Made by a program: the position numbers and the translations under genes | Source of the DNA: Candidatus Parabacteroides intestinigallinarum | GTDB taxonomy: Bacteria > Bacteroidota > Bacteroidia > Bacteroidales > Tannerellaceae | Length of the DNA stretch: 64,000 nt | Direction of reading: 5' to 3' | NCBI GenBank assembly: GCA_019114945.1 | Contig: DXEN01000041.1 | Location: forward strand, 1-64,000 | The notes under the pieces: model-generated | Told to the model about the DNA's origin: nothing | Databases searched by the model: none | The model's input: the letters and a program-made list of their open reading frames with translations, nothing else | Shown: positions 1-10,855 of the stretch, in pieces | Layout of the letters: every line of letters begins with the position of its first letter | Position numbering within the stretch: position 1 is the first letter of the stretch

Positions 1-45
1 AATTTGAAATCTGAAATTTGAAATCTGAAATTTGAAATCTGAAAT
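1..45. repeat. 14-bp tandem repeat at window edge
   Basis: The unit AATTTGAAATCTGA is repeated about 3.2 times head to tail and ends just before the gpmI stop codon. It probably continues to the left of the window. It is AT-rich and non-coding. Confidence 0.85.
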
Positions 46-47
46 GA

Positions 48-1571
48 TTAATGTATCAAGTTCTTACCCGTCATATCAGCCGGTTGCTCCAGCCCCATGA
101 TGTGAAGGATAGAAGGAGCGACATCGGCCAAGATACCGTTCTCCACCTTCGCATCCTTGTTGTTGGAGACATAAACGAAAGGAACCGGGTTCAACGAGTG
201 AGCCGTATTCGGCGTACCGTCCGCATTCAAGGCATGATCGGCATTTCCATGGTCAGCGATGATAATCACCTCATAACCATTCGCTTTCGCGGCCTCTACG
301 GTATCTCGCAAGCAAGCGTCGATCGTAACAACCGCTTTCTCGATCGCCTCGTACACGCCCGTATGACCAACCATATCGCCATTCGCATAGTTCACGACGA
401 TGAAATCGTACTTCTTCGTTCCGATCGCCTCCACCAATTTATCCTTCACCTCGTAAGCGCTCATCTCCGGCTTCAAGTCGTATGTAGCCACTTTCGGCGA
501 AGGCACCAAGATGCGATCCTCGTTATCGTACGGAGCCTCGCGGCCACCATTGAAGAAGAAAGTCACGTGCGCGTATTTCTCGGTCTCGGCGATATGGAGT
601 TGCGTCTTGCCTTGCTTAGAGAGGTACTCGCCCAAGGTATCGTCCACGTTCTCCTTATCGAACAAGATATGAACCCCCTTGAAGTTCGCGTCGTACGGCG
701 TCATGCAGAAATATTGCAGACCCGGAATCGTATGCATACCAACTTCCGGCATATCTTGCTGCGTAAGCACGATCGTAAGCTCCTTAGCGCGGTCGTTACG
801 GAAATTGAAGAAGATGACGACATCGCCCTCCTCGATAACCGCTACCGGCTTACCGTTCTCCACATGCACGATCGGTTTGATGAACTCGTCGGTCACGCCC
901 TCGGCATACGATTCCTCCATCGCCTTCACCATACATTCGGCCTGCTTGCCTTGTCCATTCACCAAGAGGTCGTACGCCTCCTTCACACGCTCCCAACGTT
1001 TGTCGCGGTCCATCGCGTAATAACGACCTACGATCGAAGCTATCTTGCCACCTGTCGTCTTCAAGTGGTTCTCCAGCGTCTCGATAAAACCTTTGCCGCT
1101 CTTCGGATCGGTATCGCGGCCATCCATGAAGCAATGCACGTAGGCCTTCGTGATGCCATACTCCTTCGCGATATCGGTCAGCTTCAGCAAGTGCTCCAGC
1201 GAGCTATGCACGCCACCATCGGATACCAAACCCATGAAATGAATCTGCTTGTTGTTCTCCTTGGCGTAGCTGTACGCACGCTTGATCTCCGGATTCTCCT
1301 GAATCGTATTCTGACGGCACGCCCGGTTGATCTTCACCAAATCCTGGTAAACGACACGTCCCGCTCCAATATTCAAATGGCCGACCTCCGAATTACCCAT
1401 CTGTCCGTCGGGCAAACCCACGTTCTCGCCCGATGCCTGCAACTGAGAGTTCGGATAAGTCCGCAACAGCTCATCCCAATACGGAGTCGGCGTGCAAGAG
1501 ATCACGTCGTCTTTCTTTTTGTCACCGATTCCCCAACCATCACAAATAATTAAAAGTGCTTTCTCGCTCAT
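48..1571 (-). CDS. gpmI: 2,3-bisphosphoglycerate-independent phosphoglycerate mutase
   Basis: Cytosolic glycolytic enzyme interconverting 3- and 2-phosphoglycerate without the bisphosphoglycerate cofactor, using two metal ions. The 507-aa protein has the usual family length. It opens with the metal-binding DGWG (Asp11) and carries the phosphoserine site in [14 protein letters not shown] (Ser61). Later motifs [21 protein letters not shown] and DHGNADH belong to the alkaline-phosphatase-type metal core and the inserted phosphotransferase domain. The frame stays open 42 codons upstream, but that stretch is AT-rich, has no mutase homology and contains the promoter-like TATCTTCG. I therefore start at the Met of [14 protein letters not shown]. 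The gene is divergent from the YgjP-like protease. Identification is very secure. Confidence 0.97.
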   Translation of the reverse strand: MSEKALLIICDGWGIGDKKKDDVISCTPTPYWDELLRTYPNSQLQASGENVGLPDGQMGNSEVGHLNIGAGRVVYQDLVKINRACRQNTIQENPEIKRAYSYAKENNKQIHFMGLVSDGGVHSSLEHLLKLTDIAKEYGITKAYVHCFMDGRDTDPKSGKGFIETLENHLKTTGGKIASIVGRYYAMDRDKRWERVKEAYDLLVNGQGKQAECMVKAMEESYAEGVTDEFIKPIVHVENGKPVAVIEEGDVVIFFNFRNDRAKELTIVLTQQDMPEVGMHTIPGLQYFCMTPYDANFKGVHILFDKENVDDTLGEYLSKQGKTQLHIAETEKYAHVTFFFNGGREAPYDNEDRILVPSPKVATYDLKPEMSAYEVKDKLVEAIGTKKYDFIVVNYANGDMVGHTGVYEAIEKAVVTIDACLRDTVEAAKANGYEVIIIADHGNADHALNADGTPNTAHSLNPVPFVYVSNNKDAKVENGILADVAPSILHIMGLEQPADMTGKNLIH

Positions 1572-1618
1572 GATTGTTACTGTATTTATGTTTATTCTGT
1601 TTTTGCCTTTTTCAGTCG

Positions 1619-1626
1619 CGAAGATA
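1619..1626 (-). promoter_or_regulatory. Candidate gpmI promoter -7 element
   Basis: The minus strand reads TATCTTCG, a match to the Bacteroidetes -7 box in its TAnnTTCG variant, 48 bp before the gpmI ATG. I saw no clear TTG at the -33 spacing. The same TATCTTCGCGA string precedes the toxin-antitoxin operon near 13 kb and the dksA-like gene. Confidence 0.4.
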
Positions 1627-1679
1627 ATTAATTCCCTCCTATTATCATTTCCTTGGATGTTATTACTTTCGCGGAAGAT

Positions 1680-2378
1680 ATGGAAAAGGATATACAAGAT
1701 AAGGATTTAGGGGTTATCCGGCTACGTACCTCGGCACGGGCCACCCGCTATACGATCAAGGTCTCGCGGGGAGCGATCATCGCTACTATGCCTATCGGAG
1801 GGAACGAGACCCGTATGCGTACGTTTATCCAAGAGAATAAGGATCGGTTGCTCAAAGCAATCCAAAAGCATCCGACCCGACCCGCGATCGACGACCATAC
1901 GGAACTGCAGACCGCCTCTTTCCGCTTGCGTGTGTTCCGGACAGACCGGACGAATTTCTATATGCGCATGGAGAACGACGAGTTGCGCATCGCCTGCCCC
2001 ATCGATACCCATTTCGAGGAAGAACGGGTACAAGCCTTATTGAAATCGATGCTGGAAAGGGCTTTGCGCCACGAGGCCAGACGCTTGCTTCCGGAACGCT
2101 TGACGCAGTTGGCTCGCGAGCATGGCTTTACATTCTCCGACGTAAAAATCAACAACAGCAAGACCCATTGGGGAAGTTGCTCCATGCGGAAAAGCATCAA
2201 CCTCTCCTTATCACTCATGCTGCTCCCTTGGCACTTAATCGATTATGTGCTCCTGCACGAACTTTGCCACACGATAGAGATGAGCCACAACGAGCATTTT
2301 TGGCACCTGATGGATAAAGTAACCAACCAGCGGGCCATTTCCTTGCGGAACGAGCTGAAAAACTATCACACCTTGTAA
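1680..2378 (+). CDS. YgjP-like (DUF45) zinc metallopeptidase
   Basis: A 232-aa soluble protein of the YgjP/SprT-like metallopeptidase family. The zinc site is visible: HELCH at residues 193-197, with a third likely ligand at His206 in MSHNEHFW. The WGSC motif (164-167) that precedes it is typical of this family. There is no signal peptide, so it is probably cytosolic; the substrate is not known. The frame is open from a TTG nine codons upstream, but the ATG at 1680 gives the natural N-terminus and sits just after a promoter-like ATTACTTTCG. It is transcribed away from gpmI. Confidence 0.85.
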   Translation: MEKDIQDKDLGVIRLRTSARATRYTIKVSRGAIIATMPIGGNETRMRTFIQENKDRLLKAIQKHPTRPAIDDHTELQTASFRLRVFRTDRTNFYMRMENDELRIACPIDTHFEEERVQALLKSMLERALRHEARRLLPERLTQLAREHGFTFSDVKINNSKTHWGSCSMRKSINLSLSLMLLPWHLIDYVLLHELCHTIEMSHNEHFWHLMDKVTNQRAISLRNELKNYHTL

Positions 2379-2426
2379 GAGGAGGACGGGCCACCCGCAT
2401 ATGACATTCCTAAGACCCGCTTCCGA

Positions 2427-5400
2427 TTATTGGGTCAACGAGAAGCGCAGGCTGATTCCGTAATTCGAGTTGGAAGTCGGATACGAGGAAGTCGACACGA
2501 TCGGCTCGTTGATCTGCAAATCATAGAAAGCGCGCAACGTCAAGGCACGGCTCAAAGCGTAATCGGCGGAGAACTGAATCGTCTTCGCGATATTCCCGCT
2601 GGTAGCCTGCGTCAACCGCTCCTCAATCTTCCGGATAAGCGACATAGTCTTACGGAACGAGAAGTCCAAACGCACGGTCAAGTCGTTGCTGAAATTCTCC
2701 TTGGCTTTCATCTTCAATACCTTGTTGAATTCCGTCAATTTATATCCGACCCCGATGATATACTCGTTGGAAAGCGACTCCACCAATTGGAACGAGGAAA
2801 TATTCAGGTTTAAGTTGCGCGTCTTGCGGAACTCCAACCGGCCGGTCATATTATTCAGCAACGTGGCGTCCACGCCAAATAAGGGATTGAACCCCTCCGT
2901 AATGCTCACGGAGGAGATATCGTAAGGCGAGGAGGGCACGGGATTGCCCGTCTGGATGTCCGAGACAAAGCCCAAGTCACCCACCCCGGCGGATTGCCAA
3001 TCCAAGAACGACGAATAAGAGCCCACACTATACGAACAAGTATACCGATGGCTCAACATCATGCTCTTAAAATATTTACGGATAAAGGGGATACGAATCA
3101 GTCCATCATATGTTATACTCCAGTTCGGGAGCAGGCTCCGCACGGAGGGGAAAGGCGAAAGACTGATCTTCTCCGGATCCTTACCGGTATAAGCCGCTAA
3201 GAAAGCCGGGATCAACACCTCCAAGGAGTTCTGGCTAACCTCGCCGGTCGTTTCCGCGTTATAAGGCTTTCCCGCCAAGGAATGCCCTTGCATGAAACCG
3301 GTAGAAGGATACGTCGTCCCCACGTACGCTCCATTCAAGCGACGTGCGATCACCTCCCGATTCGCGATAAAATCGTCGAACGCGCTTGAGGCATAACCAT
3401 TATTCGCGTTGCCAATTCCCTTGAACACGCTCCGGATCGCGACCGTAGTCATCGTGAAACTTCCGCCCATTTGTTCCGGCATACCGGTTTGCATATAATA
3501 GACATCCGTGCTACGTGTATCCACCCGGTTGGCGTTCAAGTCGATCTTCAAACCGGGAATAGGCTCTAAATTCGCACGGATGGTCAAGTTCTTGGAACTA
3601 TTGATCATGGCGGGTGTCGTCAGGTTCTCGTTATGAATCAACCAGCCCCGCTCGTCCGCCTCGTTAATGAAATCCCTCCGTACCGCTCCGAAAGCGAATC
3701 CCAGGCCCGGTGCCAGTACGCCCGAGCGTCTTTGCCCGAACATATCGCCCACGCCGGGCGCGTAACCCGGTAGCATCATTCCATCCACGATAGAATATTG
3801 CACATTCAAGCGACGGAGCATCATCAAGAAGCGGCTGCTGTATTCCGCTATTTTCGTTAATCGTCCTTCCCATTTCTGCGGACCGGGCACGATCGTCAGC
3901 TTCAAATGTGCCGTATCTTGATTCAAGATCATCACCTGAGCGAAATTAATCGGCTTATACTTAATCTTATAGACCTTACCATCCGCCCCACGGGCCGTAA
4001 TACGTACCTTCTTCGTAAACATACCATGCTGCACCACGGTACCGCTGTCCGGATTTAGTTGAATCTCTTTTTCCAGCTTCACCTCTTTTTTCTTCTTCTC
4101 GGTTTGTCGCCCGCGGGCATTCGTGCGGGAAGAAGCCATGAACTTCTGGTTTATCTTTTTCAGATATTTGTTCTTGTTGTAAAGCGCTTGGAAATTGAAA
4201 CTTCCTTGCCAATCGAACTGGCGTTGGTTCTTGATGGTATTTCCCATCTCCAATTCCTGGCTCGCCACATCCGCCCCCTTATCCCAGTTATAAGAGGCGT
4301 TATAAGCCAACGAGCTATTCGCCCAATCCAACACGGGGATGAACTGCAGGGGAAGATTCCACGTCACATTAAACTGCTGGTCATATTTCAATGGCGTACC
4401 CAAATCTCGGATACTTTGCTTCACGGAATCCTTCCATACCTGATACGCATCTGGATTCAACTCCTTGTTGACCTGCACATTCGGTTCCTCGATGCGGGCG
4501 TTCGTCCCCGAGGTGAAGGTCATGCTCAAGTTGTTCGTGAAATCCCAGCGCAGGCTGAAGGCTCGATCCCATAAGAAATTACTACTATACGAGAGCAATT
4601 GGTTTCCTCCGCCCGTCGATCCGGTCAGGTCGCGCATCTTGATCTCGTAATAGTTTCGGGTCATCGCGGTCTGGAAACTGATATTCGAAGGAACATAATT
4701 CAACCCGAATTGCTTGAGGTATTTCGTATATCCATTGTTCTTCTTCAGTTTCTCGAAGGGACGGAAAGGCCGCACATAAGGCGTGTACGTATAAGCGAAA
4801 TTCCCTTGGTAATTCTTCGTCGTCTCGTACTCCGTCTCCGGATTCTTCATACTGTTCTGGCTATACGCGTACCCAAGCGTAAAGTTCGCCGGATCATAAG
4901 GCATCGGGTTCTCGCTCCGGATATCCACCTTCACGTTGTTCAACGAAAAGCTCTTGATCGTGGTCTGCTCCAAGGAATATTCCTTGATCGAGTCGCGCTC
5001 TGCATCCGTATCCACCGCATCCAAAGCGTCCGAGAATTTGATATCCTGGTTCAACGGATCGTATTGGGGCGTGATAGTCTCTTTCGAATAGGCATAATAG
5101 AACGGGACACTAACCTTCCATTTCTCCGGGAACAACTTACCGAACTCGATGGATGTAGCGATGCTGTATTGCGAATAATCGTCCATACGGCGTTCGGACA
5201 AAGACTGATCCAACGCGCCGAAACCCGCGGTCTCTACCCGTCCGCTTACGTTTACCGTACCCAAGTCGGAAAGGGCTACATTCAGGTTCGCGTTCGCGGC
5301 CCATCCGCCCTGCTCGTCAAAATCGGTCATACGTAACTCGTTGACCCAAACCTCGCCACTCTTGATATCACTGGAGTTATTGCGCACGCCAATCATGATC

Positions 5401-8400
5401 ACCTTCACCTCCGCCAAACTCGGATTTCCCACGATACTGATCGTATTGCGGGTGTTGTTCGGGTCGTTCTTGGAATAAACCCGCTGGTAACTGACATTCG
5501 ACGCTCCCTGACGGCTCAACCGGTTTCGCTCCAGCTTCAAGTCCGTCAAGATTTCCAACTCGAAATCCAGCATATTGTTCTGTGGCCACACCTTCTCCTG
5601 GTCCGCGCTATTGTTCGTATTGTAAAGAATCGTGCTATGAGCCGTCAAATCCAAAGGCACCTCGTACTCGTAATAGTTGTTCTTGTAGTCCGAACCCAAA
5701 CGCAAGAAAACAGACAGGTCACCGTTCTCCAACGCTTGCGCGTCGTTGATGGGCGCCTCCGCATGGGCGAACATCTGCAAACGCTTGTACCGACGCAGGT
5801 CGTACGCGGTCGATTTGTACACCGCCCGGGCATCCGCCGGGGAAAGATCCGATATCTGCATCGACAAGGCCTGCTCGTTTTGCTGGAGCAACTGGGGCTG
5901 GCTGGAATCGAACATACGACTCACGCCCGGAGGCAACACATAATTCACCGGTTGGCGCTGGCCATTCTCCTCGATATTCACGGAGGATACCACGATTTGC
6001 CCGTCCGTCTTCGGCGGAACGGTCGGGTCCGACAAATCCTGCTCGTACGTACGCCAATCGCCCCGCACCAGCTCGAACGACCCGAAACGCAACACGGTCG
6101 ATTTCTTGAAACCGGTCATGTACATACGCATGAAACGAATCGTCTTGAAATCGCGGATCGAGCCTACCGTCTTCTCGAAATCCTTGATCGGGATCTTGAA
6201 CAGGTACCATTTCACCGTTTCCCGTTTCCCGTTCATCAGAGTCACCTCCGGCGATCGCTCATCCACGATGTAATTCTCGCCTACCTGCAAGTCCTCCGGG
6301 CGGATAGACACCTTGTACTCAAAATATTTCTCCGTCTCGTTCAACGTATTATCCTCGTTGATATCCTCCACATCCGGCGTACTCTTCCCCGCGGTGGCGT
6401 ATCGTTGCTCCGACTCCCGGGAATTGCCTTCCGTTCCATTGTAGCGTTTATAACGGGATAAGATATCCAATTCCTGCCTATCATAATCATCGCCCCGGAA
6501 ATAATGGTAATCGTCTCCCGCCGGGTCGTTGAAAGGAGAGAACGGATCGTCCATCATGCGGGCGATAGCATCTCCAGAGAGTTTCGTCCGGAGTTTCTCC
6601 AGATACTCCGCGTACGTCGGGAAAAGCAACTCCTCCTCCGAGGAAAGACCATCCAAACCGATATCCTGCAACTCCCGGTTCTGGGCGTCGAACGCATACC
6701 CCGTGCTTTGCGTGCGAGGCACACGGCCCCATACGGTCGTATCCACCTTCGACAAATCACCATCCACCGGCATACCGTTCTCGAAGAACTTTTTCTCATC
6801 CTTCAAGACATCCTCGGAAATCTCGCCCAAGTTAAAATAAAGGTCGCCACCCTCGGCGGTCTCGTCATAAATGAAAGGATCCAGCAACCAGAACTCGATG
6901 TACTCATAATTGGCGGACTCCAAATCGCTGGGTTCGATCTTCCGGGTAATACCGCCCCAACGCCGCTCCGGATTGCCCAACGTACCGTCCGGGTTGATAT
7001 TATCCGCGTCCAAATTGTAAGGGCCACGTTCGTTGGGATAAAAAGCCAGGTTTAGCACCGACAAAGTGGTGTTATCGTTCGTGGCTATATCGCGGTTCGG
7101 ATAAATCTCCCGGTAATTGATGCCACGGGTGTAGTGGTTCGAGAGGTCCTCGTCCGTAAGGTGCCGGGGACGCGACGAGGAGCTGCGCCGCGTGAAGATA
7201 CCATCCACCGTGTACCAAGCCAGCAAGGCGCGGTTTTGCCCATAAGTAATGTCGTTCACCCGGCTCGCCTCGGGAAACTTCGCATCCGCCGCGTCGTCGT
7301 AAGGCGTACTCGCCAGATTCCAAGCGTAAGGATTCAACAAATCCATACCGCTCTGCGTCGACTCGAAATCGTCCAGATACGAGTATTTTCCGGTATTGTC
7401 ATTCTCGTAATGCCCCGCGATCAGATGAGCGAACTCCGCGTTGAACGACACCTGGCTGGGCTTCGTGAGGGTCAGGAGGGGTAATTTGTCGAACACGTTG
7501 GTCAGCCACTGGCTCTCCGTCTTATACGAGGTGTTCACGCCCCACAAGGTGTTCTTGATCGACTCATCCCCGATCGTGGTCTTCACCGTGAGTGGCATCT
7601 CCGACATATGCATGATCGTAGCGCCCAGCATGAAGTTCGGGTTGAACTGGTAATTCAAGTCCAACCCCACCATCGTCTTTCGTTGCATATTGAAAGTGGA
7701 CTGGTTCTCCAACGAGACACTCACAGGGGTTCCGCTGGAGATGATACTCTCGTTCAGGATCGTCACGCGACCCAAGCTATAGTCCACGGTATAGTCCACG
7801 TTCTCGGTCAGGGTAGCGCCACCGGCGGTTACCCGCACGGATCCCCGAGCCACGTTGGTAGCGCCCAAGTCAATCTCCGAGCCCGACGAGGCCTTATACT
7901 CTCCGCTTAACACGAACTTATTCTTCTCCGCGATCTGGCGGGCGACGGTCAGGGTCGAGTCGTATAGCTCTTGGAATACGTATTTGCTGGCATAGGCGTT
8001 GCCCACCTCCTCCGCCAACTTGGAACCAAACGGCTCCACGCACGGGAAGATAATCTTTCCGGTCGACGAGAGGATCGTGTAACCATCGATAAAGTCGAAG
8101 AAACCATCCGGATTCGGGTTGTCGAACGAATCCAGCCGATCCACGCCCAATACCCGGATCAATAGCTCGTTGGCACGATTCCCCTCCGGCAGGTAATTCA
8201 CGTACGTACCCGTCGAGTCGCTCTGATACATCACGTTCAATTGGAACTTCTCTTTCTGCACGGAATAAGCGCCCAAGGAATAGACGTTCTTCATCATCAA
8301 ATCCCAGAACATCATATCGGGCGACATCGTCGTTCCTTTCAAGAGCTTCACATAGAGGCAATCCGTCGTATTCTCCTTACTATCCGTGGAAAACTCGCCC

Positions 8401-9854
8401 ACCTGATACGTCCGCCCCCCATAAATAAAACTGAAGGCTACGCCCAACACCTCGTCGGGCTGCAGCTGCGTATTCAAGGAAATGTAACCCAGCTTGGTAT
8501 TCAACGTATACTCGGACGACTCCAACAAGCGGGCGCTCTCCACCTTCTCGAAATCCCGACCGCCCTCGAAAGCGCCGCCCAAAGCCTGGGTCACCCGGCT
8601 GATATCGCGGGCATCCGGATATTGAGTCGTCAATGTCGTATATAGATTATTCGCGTCGTTCCGCGGACGCCGGTCCGATCCGGAGGGAATGACAAGCGCC
8701 GTGTTGCCAATGTTGCGCGTCTCGTTCTCGCCCAAGTCGGTGAAGGCGACGATGTTCCGGGACTGATCATAATTGCCCCGCTTATTCGTCACCCAAACCT
8801 CGATCTTCGAGATCTCGATGCCGGAAGTAATCGTAGGCAGGTTCGACATGAACTGATCGTAATTATCATAGAAATAATGCGCCAAGAAGAAGTGGCGGTT
8901 CTCATCATACTCGTCCACCTTGATCTCGAAAGGTTTCGTTTGCACGCCTCCCTTGGAGCTAACCGTTTTCGACTCGGATTCCTGCTGGGCGAACAAGGCG
9001 TTCACCCGCAACTTGCCGAATTGCAGATCCGCCTTCATACCAAACAACGCCGCGCCACCATTGATCAACGAGTTGCTGGTATTCATGCTTACGTTTCCGG
9101 CCTCTATCGACTTGATGATCTCGTCCTCCTCGCCGGTATAGGCCAGCTTCAGCTTCTGGGCGTCGAAGTCGAACGAGGTCTCGGTATTGTAATTCATGTT
9201 GAAATTCACCTTGCTACCCACCGAGGCCTGCACGTTCAGCTGCACGCTCTCGTCGAAATTGAAGAAGGTACGCTTACGCGAGCGCTCGGGCAACGAGGGG
9301 TCGTTGTTCTTATTGGTCTTCAAACCCATCGTGACCTCGGCGGAACCTTGCGTCCGCACCCGCACGCCACCCGGGCCGAATATCCGCTCGGCGGCCCCGA
9401 TGTTGAATTGCATGTCGGTCAGGTTGAATTGCTTATTCGTCGCCTTCTGGAACTCCTCCTCGTTCTTCGCCCGGAAATAAGAACGGAGCGATTGCTGCAT
9501 GGAATAATCCTGATACTCGGCCGGGGTCAGGCTCATGGGGGTACCTATCTCCATATCGCCCAATTTCGTACGGACGATGTAAGTATTGGTTTCCAAGTCG
9601 TACTCGATGGAAGTCTTCACGTTCTCCGGATCCCGCAAGTCGGCGGGCGACTTCCGGACGATATCTTGATATTCCTCGGGGGAAGTCTTCGCCACCGGGT
9701 AGCGAGGGGGGATCGAATCCTCCGGCGCCGCTACCAGCTCCAGCTCCGGCAAGGTGGAGGTATAAGCCAAAAAGTCCGCGTTCAGCGAGTACATCCCCAC
9801 GCCGAACAACAGCACCATCCCCCATAGGAAATATTTCAATATCCGTTTCTTCAT
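2427..9854 (-). CDS. sprA: Cell surface protein SprA/Sov, type IX secretion translocon
   Basis: A 2,475-aa outer-membrane protein of the SprA/Sov family. SprA forms the very large single-chain beta-barrel through which type IX secretion system cargo crosses the outer membrane. Length fits the family (about 2,400 aa). An N-terminal hydrophobic segment (about residues 7-25) exports it. The body is rich in alternating aromatic and polar strands, and it ends in the barrel-like C-terminus RFSLTQ. I start at MKKRILKYF rather than the Met five codons upstream. It lies directly downstream of ruvA, an order known from other Bacteroidetes. PorX, a type IX regulator, is 1.5 kb further upstream on the same strand. 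No other type IX core genes are in the window. Confidence 0.93.
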   Translation of the reverse strand: MKKRILKYFLWGMVLLFGVGMYSLNADFLAYTSTLPELELVAAPEDSIPPRYPVAKTSPEEYQDIVRKSPADLRDPENVKTSIEYDLETNTYIVRTKLGDMEIGTPMSLTPAEYQDYSMQQSLRSYFRAKNEEEFQKATNKQFNLTDMQFNIGAAERIFGPGGVRVRTQGSAEVTMGLKTNKNNDPSLPERSRKRTFFNFDESVQLNVQASVGSKVNFNMNYNTETSFDFDAQKLKLAYTGEEDEIIKSIEAGNVSMNTSNSLINGGAALFGMKADLQFGKLRVNALFAQQESESKTVSSKGGVQTKPFEIKVDEYDENRHFFLAHYFYDNYDQFMSNLPTITSGIEISKIEVWVTNKRGNYDQSRNIVAFTDLGENETRNIGNTALVIPSGSDRRPRNDANNLYTTLTTQYPDARDISRVTQALGGAFEGGRDFEKVESARLLESSEYTLNTKLGYISLNTQLQPDEVLGVAFSFIYGGRTYQVGEFSTDSKENTTDCLYVKLLKGTTMSPDMMFWDLMMKNVYSLGAYSVQKEKFQLNVMYQSDSTGTYVNYLPEGNRANELLIRVLGVDRLDSFDNPNPDGFFDFIDGYTILSSTGKIIFPCVEPFGSKLAEEVGNAYASKYVFQELYDSTLTVARQIAEKNKFVLSGEYKASSGSEIDLGATNVARGSVRVTAGGATLTENVDYTVDYSLGRVTILNESIISSGTPVSVSLENQSTFNMQRKTMVGLDLNYQFNPNFMLGATIMHMSEMPLTVKTTIGDESIKNTLWGVNTSYKTESQWLTNVFDKLPLLTLTKPSQVSFNAEFAHLIAGHYENDNTGKYSYLDDFESTQSGMDLLNPYAWNLASTPYDDAADAKFPEASRVNDITYGQNRALLAWYTVDGIFTRRSSSSRPRHLTDEDLSNHYTRGINYREIYPNRDIATNDNTTLSVLNLAFYPNERGPYNLDADNINPDGTLGNPERRWGGITRKIEPSDLESANYEYIEFWLLDPFIYDETAEGGDLYFNLGEISEDVLKDEKKFFENGMPVDGDLSKVDTTVWGRVPRTQSTGYAFDAQNRELQDIGLDGLSSEEELLFPTYAEYLEKLRTKLSGDAIARMMDDPFSPFNDPAGDDYHYFRGDDYDRQELDILSRYKRYNGTEGNSRESEQRYATAGKSTPDVEDINEDNTLNETEKYFEYKVSIRPEDLQVGENYIVDERSPEVTLMNGKRETVKWYLFKIPIKDFEKTVGSIRDFKTIRFMRMYMTGFKKSTVLRFGSFELVRGDWRTYEQDLSDPTVPPKTDGQIVVSSVNIEENGQRQPVNYVLPPGVSRMFDSSQPQLLQQNEQALSMQISDLSPADARAVYKSTAYDLRRYKRLQMFAHAEAPINDAQALENGDLSVFLRLGSDYKNNYYEYEVPLDLTAHSTILYNTNNSADQEKVWPQNNMLDFELEILTDLKLERNRLSRQGASNVSYQRVYSKNDPNNTRNTISIVGNPSLAEVKVIMIGVRNNSSDIKSGEVWVNELRMTDFDEQGGWAANANLNVALSDLGTVNVSGRVETAGFGALDQSLSERRMDDYSQYSIATSIEFGKLFPEKWKVSVPFYYAYSKETITPQYDPLNQDIKFSDALDAVDTDAERDSIKEYSLEQTTIKSFSLNNVKVDIRSENPMPYDPANFTLGYAYSQNSMKNPETEYETTKNYQGNFAYTYTPYVRPFRPFEKLKKNNGYTKYLKQFGLNYVPSNISFQTAMTRNYYEIKMRDLTGSTGGGNQLLSYSSNFLWDRAFSLRWDFTNNLSMTFTSGTNARIEEPNVQVNKELNPDAYQVWKDSVKQSIRDLGTPLKYDQQFNVTWNLPLQFIPVLDWANSSLAYNASYNWDKGADVASQELEMGNTIKNQRQFDWQGSFNFQALYNKNKYLKKINQKFMASSRTNARGRQTEKKKKEVKLEKEIQLNPDSGTVVQHGMFTKKVRITARGADGKVYKIKYKPINFAQVMILNQDTAHLKLTIVPGPQKWEGRLTKIAEYSSRFLMMLRRLNVQYSIVDGMMLPGYAPGVGDMFGQRRSGVLAPGLGFAFGAVRRDFINEADERGWLIHNENLTTPAMINSSKNLTIRANLEPIPGLKIDLNANRVDTRSTDVYYMQTGMPEQMGGSFTMTTVAIRSVFKGIGNANNGYASSAFDDFIANREVIARRLNGAYVGTTYPSTGFMQGHSLAGKPYNAETTGEVSQNSLEVLIPAFLAAYTGKDPEKISLSPFPSVRSLLPNWSITYDGLIRIPFIRKYFKSMMLSHRYTCSYSVGSYSSFLDWQSAGVGDLGFVSDIQTGNPVPSSPYDISSVSITEGFNPLFGVDATLLNNMTGRLEFRKTRNLNLNISSFQLVESLSNEYIIGVGYKLTEFNKVLKMKAKENFSNDLTVRLDFSFRKTMSLIRKIEERLTQATSGNIAKTIQFSADYALSRALTLRAFYDLQINEPIVSTSSYPTSNSNYGISLRFSLTQ

Positions 9855-9889
9855 TCCATCAATTGTCAATTATCCATTGTCAATTGTCG
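9855..9889. repeat. Short CAATTG repeat between sprA and ruvA
   Basis: This 35-bp spacer holds alternating direct and inverted copies of ATTGTCAATT/ATCCATTGTCAATTG, so it could form a weak AT-rich hairpin. It separates the ruvA stop from the sprA start and may reduce read-through. Confidence 0.5.
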
Positions 9890-10480
9890 CTATAGCATCC
9901 TGAGCGCCGTCTTGATGACCTGCTCCACCGCCAGCTGGGGCGAGCCTTTCAGGATCGCGGAGACCGCCTTTTGCGAGGCGGCCTTCTGGAAGCCCAACAT
10001 CACGAGGGCGGCCACGGCCTCCTCGGCCACCTCCCCGTTCGCGGGAGCCGCCAAGGACGTCGCCTCGGGTACGTCCGCCAAGGGCTTCACCTTGTTCCGC
10101 AGGTCCACCAGGATGCGCTGGGCGGTCTTCAAGCCGATTCCCTTCACGGCGGTAAGCGCCGCCTCGTTTTTCGAGCCTATCACCTGAATCAATTCGGTCG
10201 GGGGGAAAGAGGAGAGAATCATCCGGGCGGTATTCGGGCCCACGCCGGACACGGAGGTCAGCAACAGGAACAGCTCCCGCTCCACCTTCTCCGCGAAGCC
10301 GTACAGCAGATGGGCGTCCTCGCGAATCACCTCGTAAACGTAAATCAATCCGCTCGCCTTGCCCCCGAAGGCGCTATATGTATTGAGGGAAATACTCAAC
10401 TCGTAGCCGATGCCGCCGCACTCCAAAATCATCCGGGCGGGGGTAAGCTCCACGATGTCTCCCTTTATATATTCGATCAT
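9890..10480 (-). CDS. ruvA: Holliday junction branch migration protein RuvA
   Basis: RuvA binds four-way DNA junctions as a tetramer and loads the RuvB motor during recombinational repair. The 196-aa length is normal. The N-terminal OB-fold domain starts MIEYIKGDIVEL. Two helix-hairpin-helix motifs follow (SGVGPNTARMIL and KGIGLKTAQRIL). A C-terminal domain III (EEAVAALVMLGFQKAASQKAV) contacts RuvB. It is followed 35 bp later by sprA on the same strand and is likely co-transcribed with it. ruvB and ruvC are not in the window. Confidence 0.96.
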   Translation of the reverse strand: MIEYIKGDIVELTPARMILECGGIGYELSISLNTYSAFGGKASGLIYVYEVIREDAHLLYGFAEKVERELFLLLTSVSGVGPNTARMILSSFPPTELIQVIGSKNEAALTAVKGIGLKTAQRILVDLRNKVKPLADVPEATSLAAPANGEVAEEAVAALVMLGFQKAASQKAVSAILKGSPQLAVEQVIKTALRML

Positions 10481-10630
10481 CCAACACGTTTTTAGAATTC
10501 GTACCTATTATAACGCAGAATTGCCCGAAAGCGTATATAAGCGCGGAGAAAATTTATCAGCGCCCCCGAAAGGGACAATAAAGGGAAAACAAGGAACACC
10601 CGCACGGACCGGGAGAGGGCGCGAGGCGCC

Positions 10631-10843
10631 TCACCAATAAATCAGGCCGAGCGTCCCGCAAGCGACCAGGCCGGCGCCCAGAAAGGCGTAAAACACGCGC
10701 GCGCCGCCCCGACCGAACCAGTTCACGAACATCATCGCCCCGCTTGTCTTGAAGTACCAATCCAGATTCAAGATAGCCGCGACCATCGAGAACAGGCCCA
10801 AGGCGATGAACAAAATCAAGATAAAATATTCCGAAGGCTCCAT
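10631..10843 (-). CDS. Small two-helix membrane protein, Imm17-like
   Basis: A 70-aa protein with two predicted membrane helices (about residues 7-25 and 50-68), separated by a loop containing DWYFKTSG and FGRGGARVFY. It resembles the family called immunity protein 17, which is common in Bacteroidales, but no toxin gene sits beside it, so an immunity role is doubtful here. It starts 12 bp after the tsaE stop and is probably in the tsaE operon. The family call is from memory of the motif pattern. Confidence 0.6.
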   Translation of the reverse strand: MEPSEYFILILFIALGLFSMVAAILNLDWYFKTSGAMMFVNWFGRGGARVFYAFLGAGLVACGTLGLIYW

Positions 10844-10855
10844 CCGCGCGCGTCT

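Noticed and set aside
51-1553. 500-aa open frame opposite gpmI on the plus strand
   Set aside because: Exact antisense of a confident enzyme gene, composition is Arg/His/Leu-rich shadow coding, no domain.
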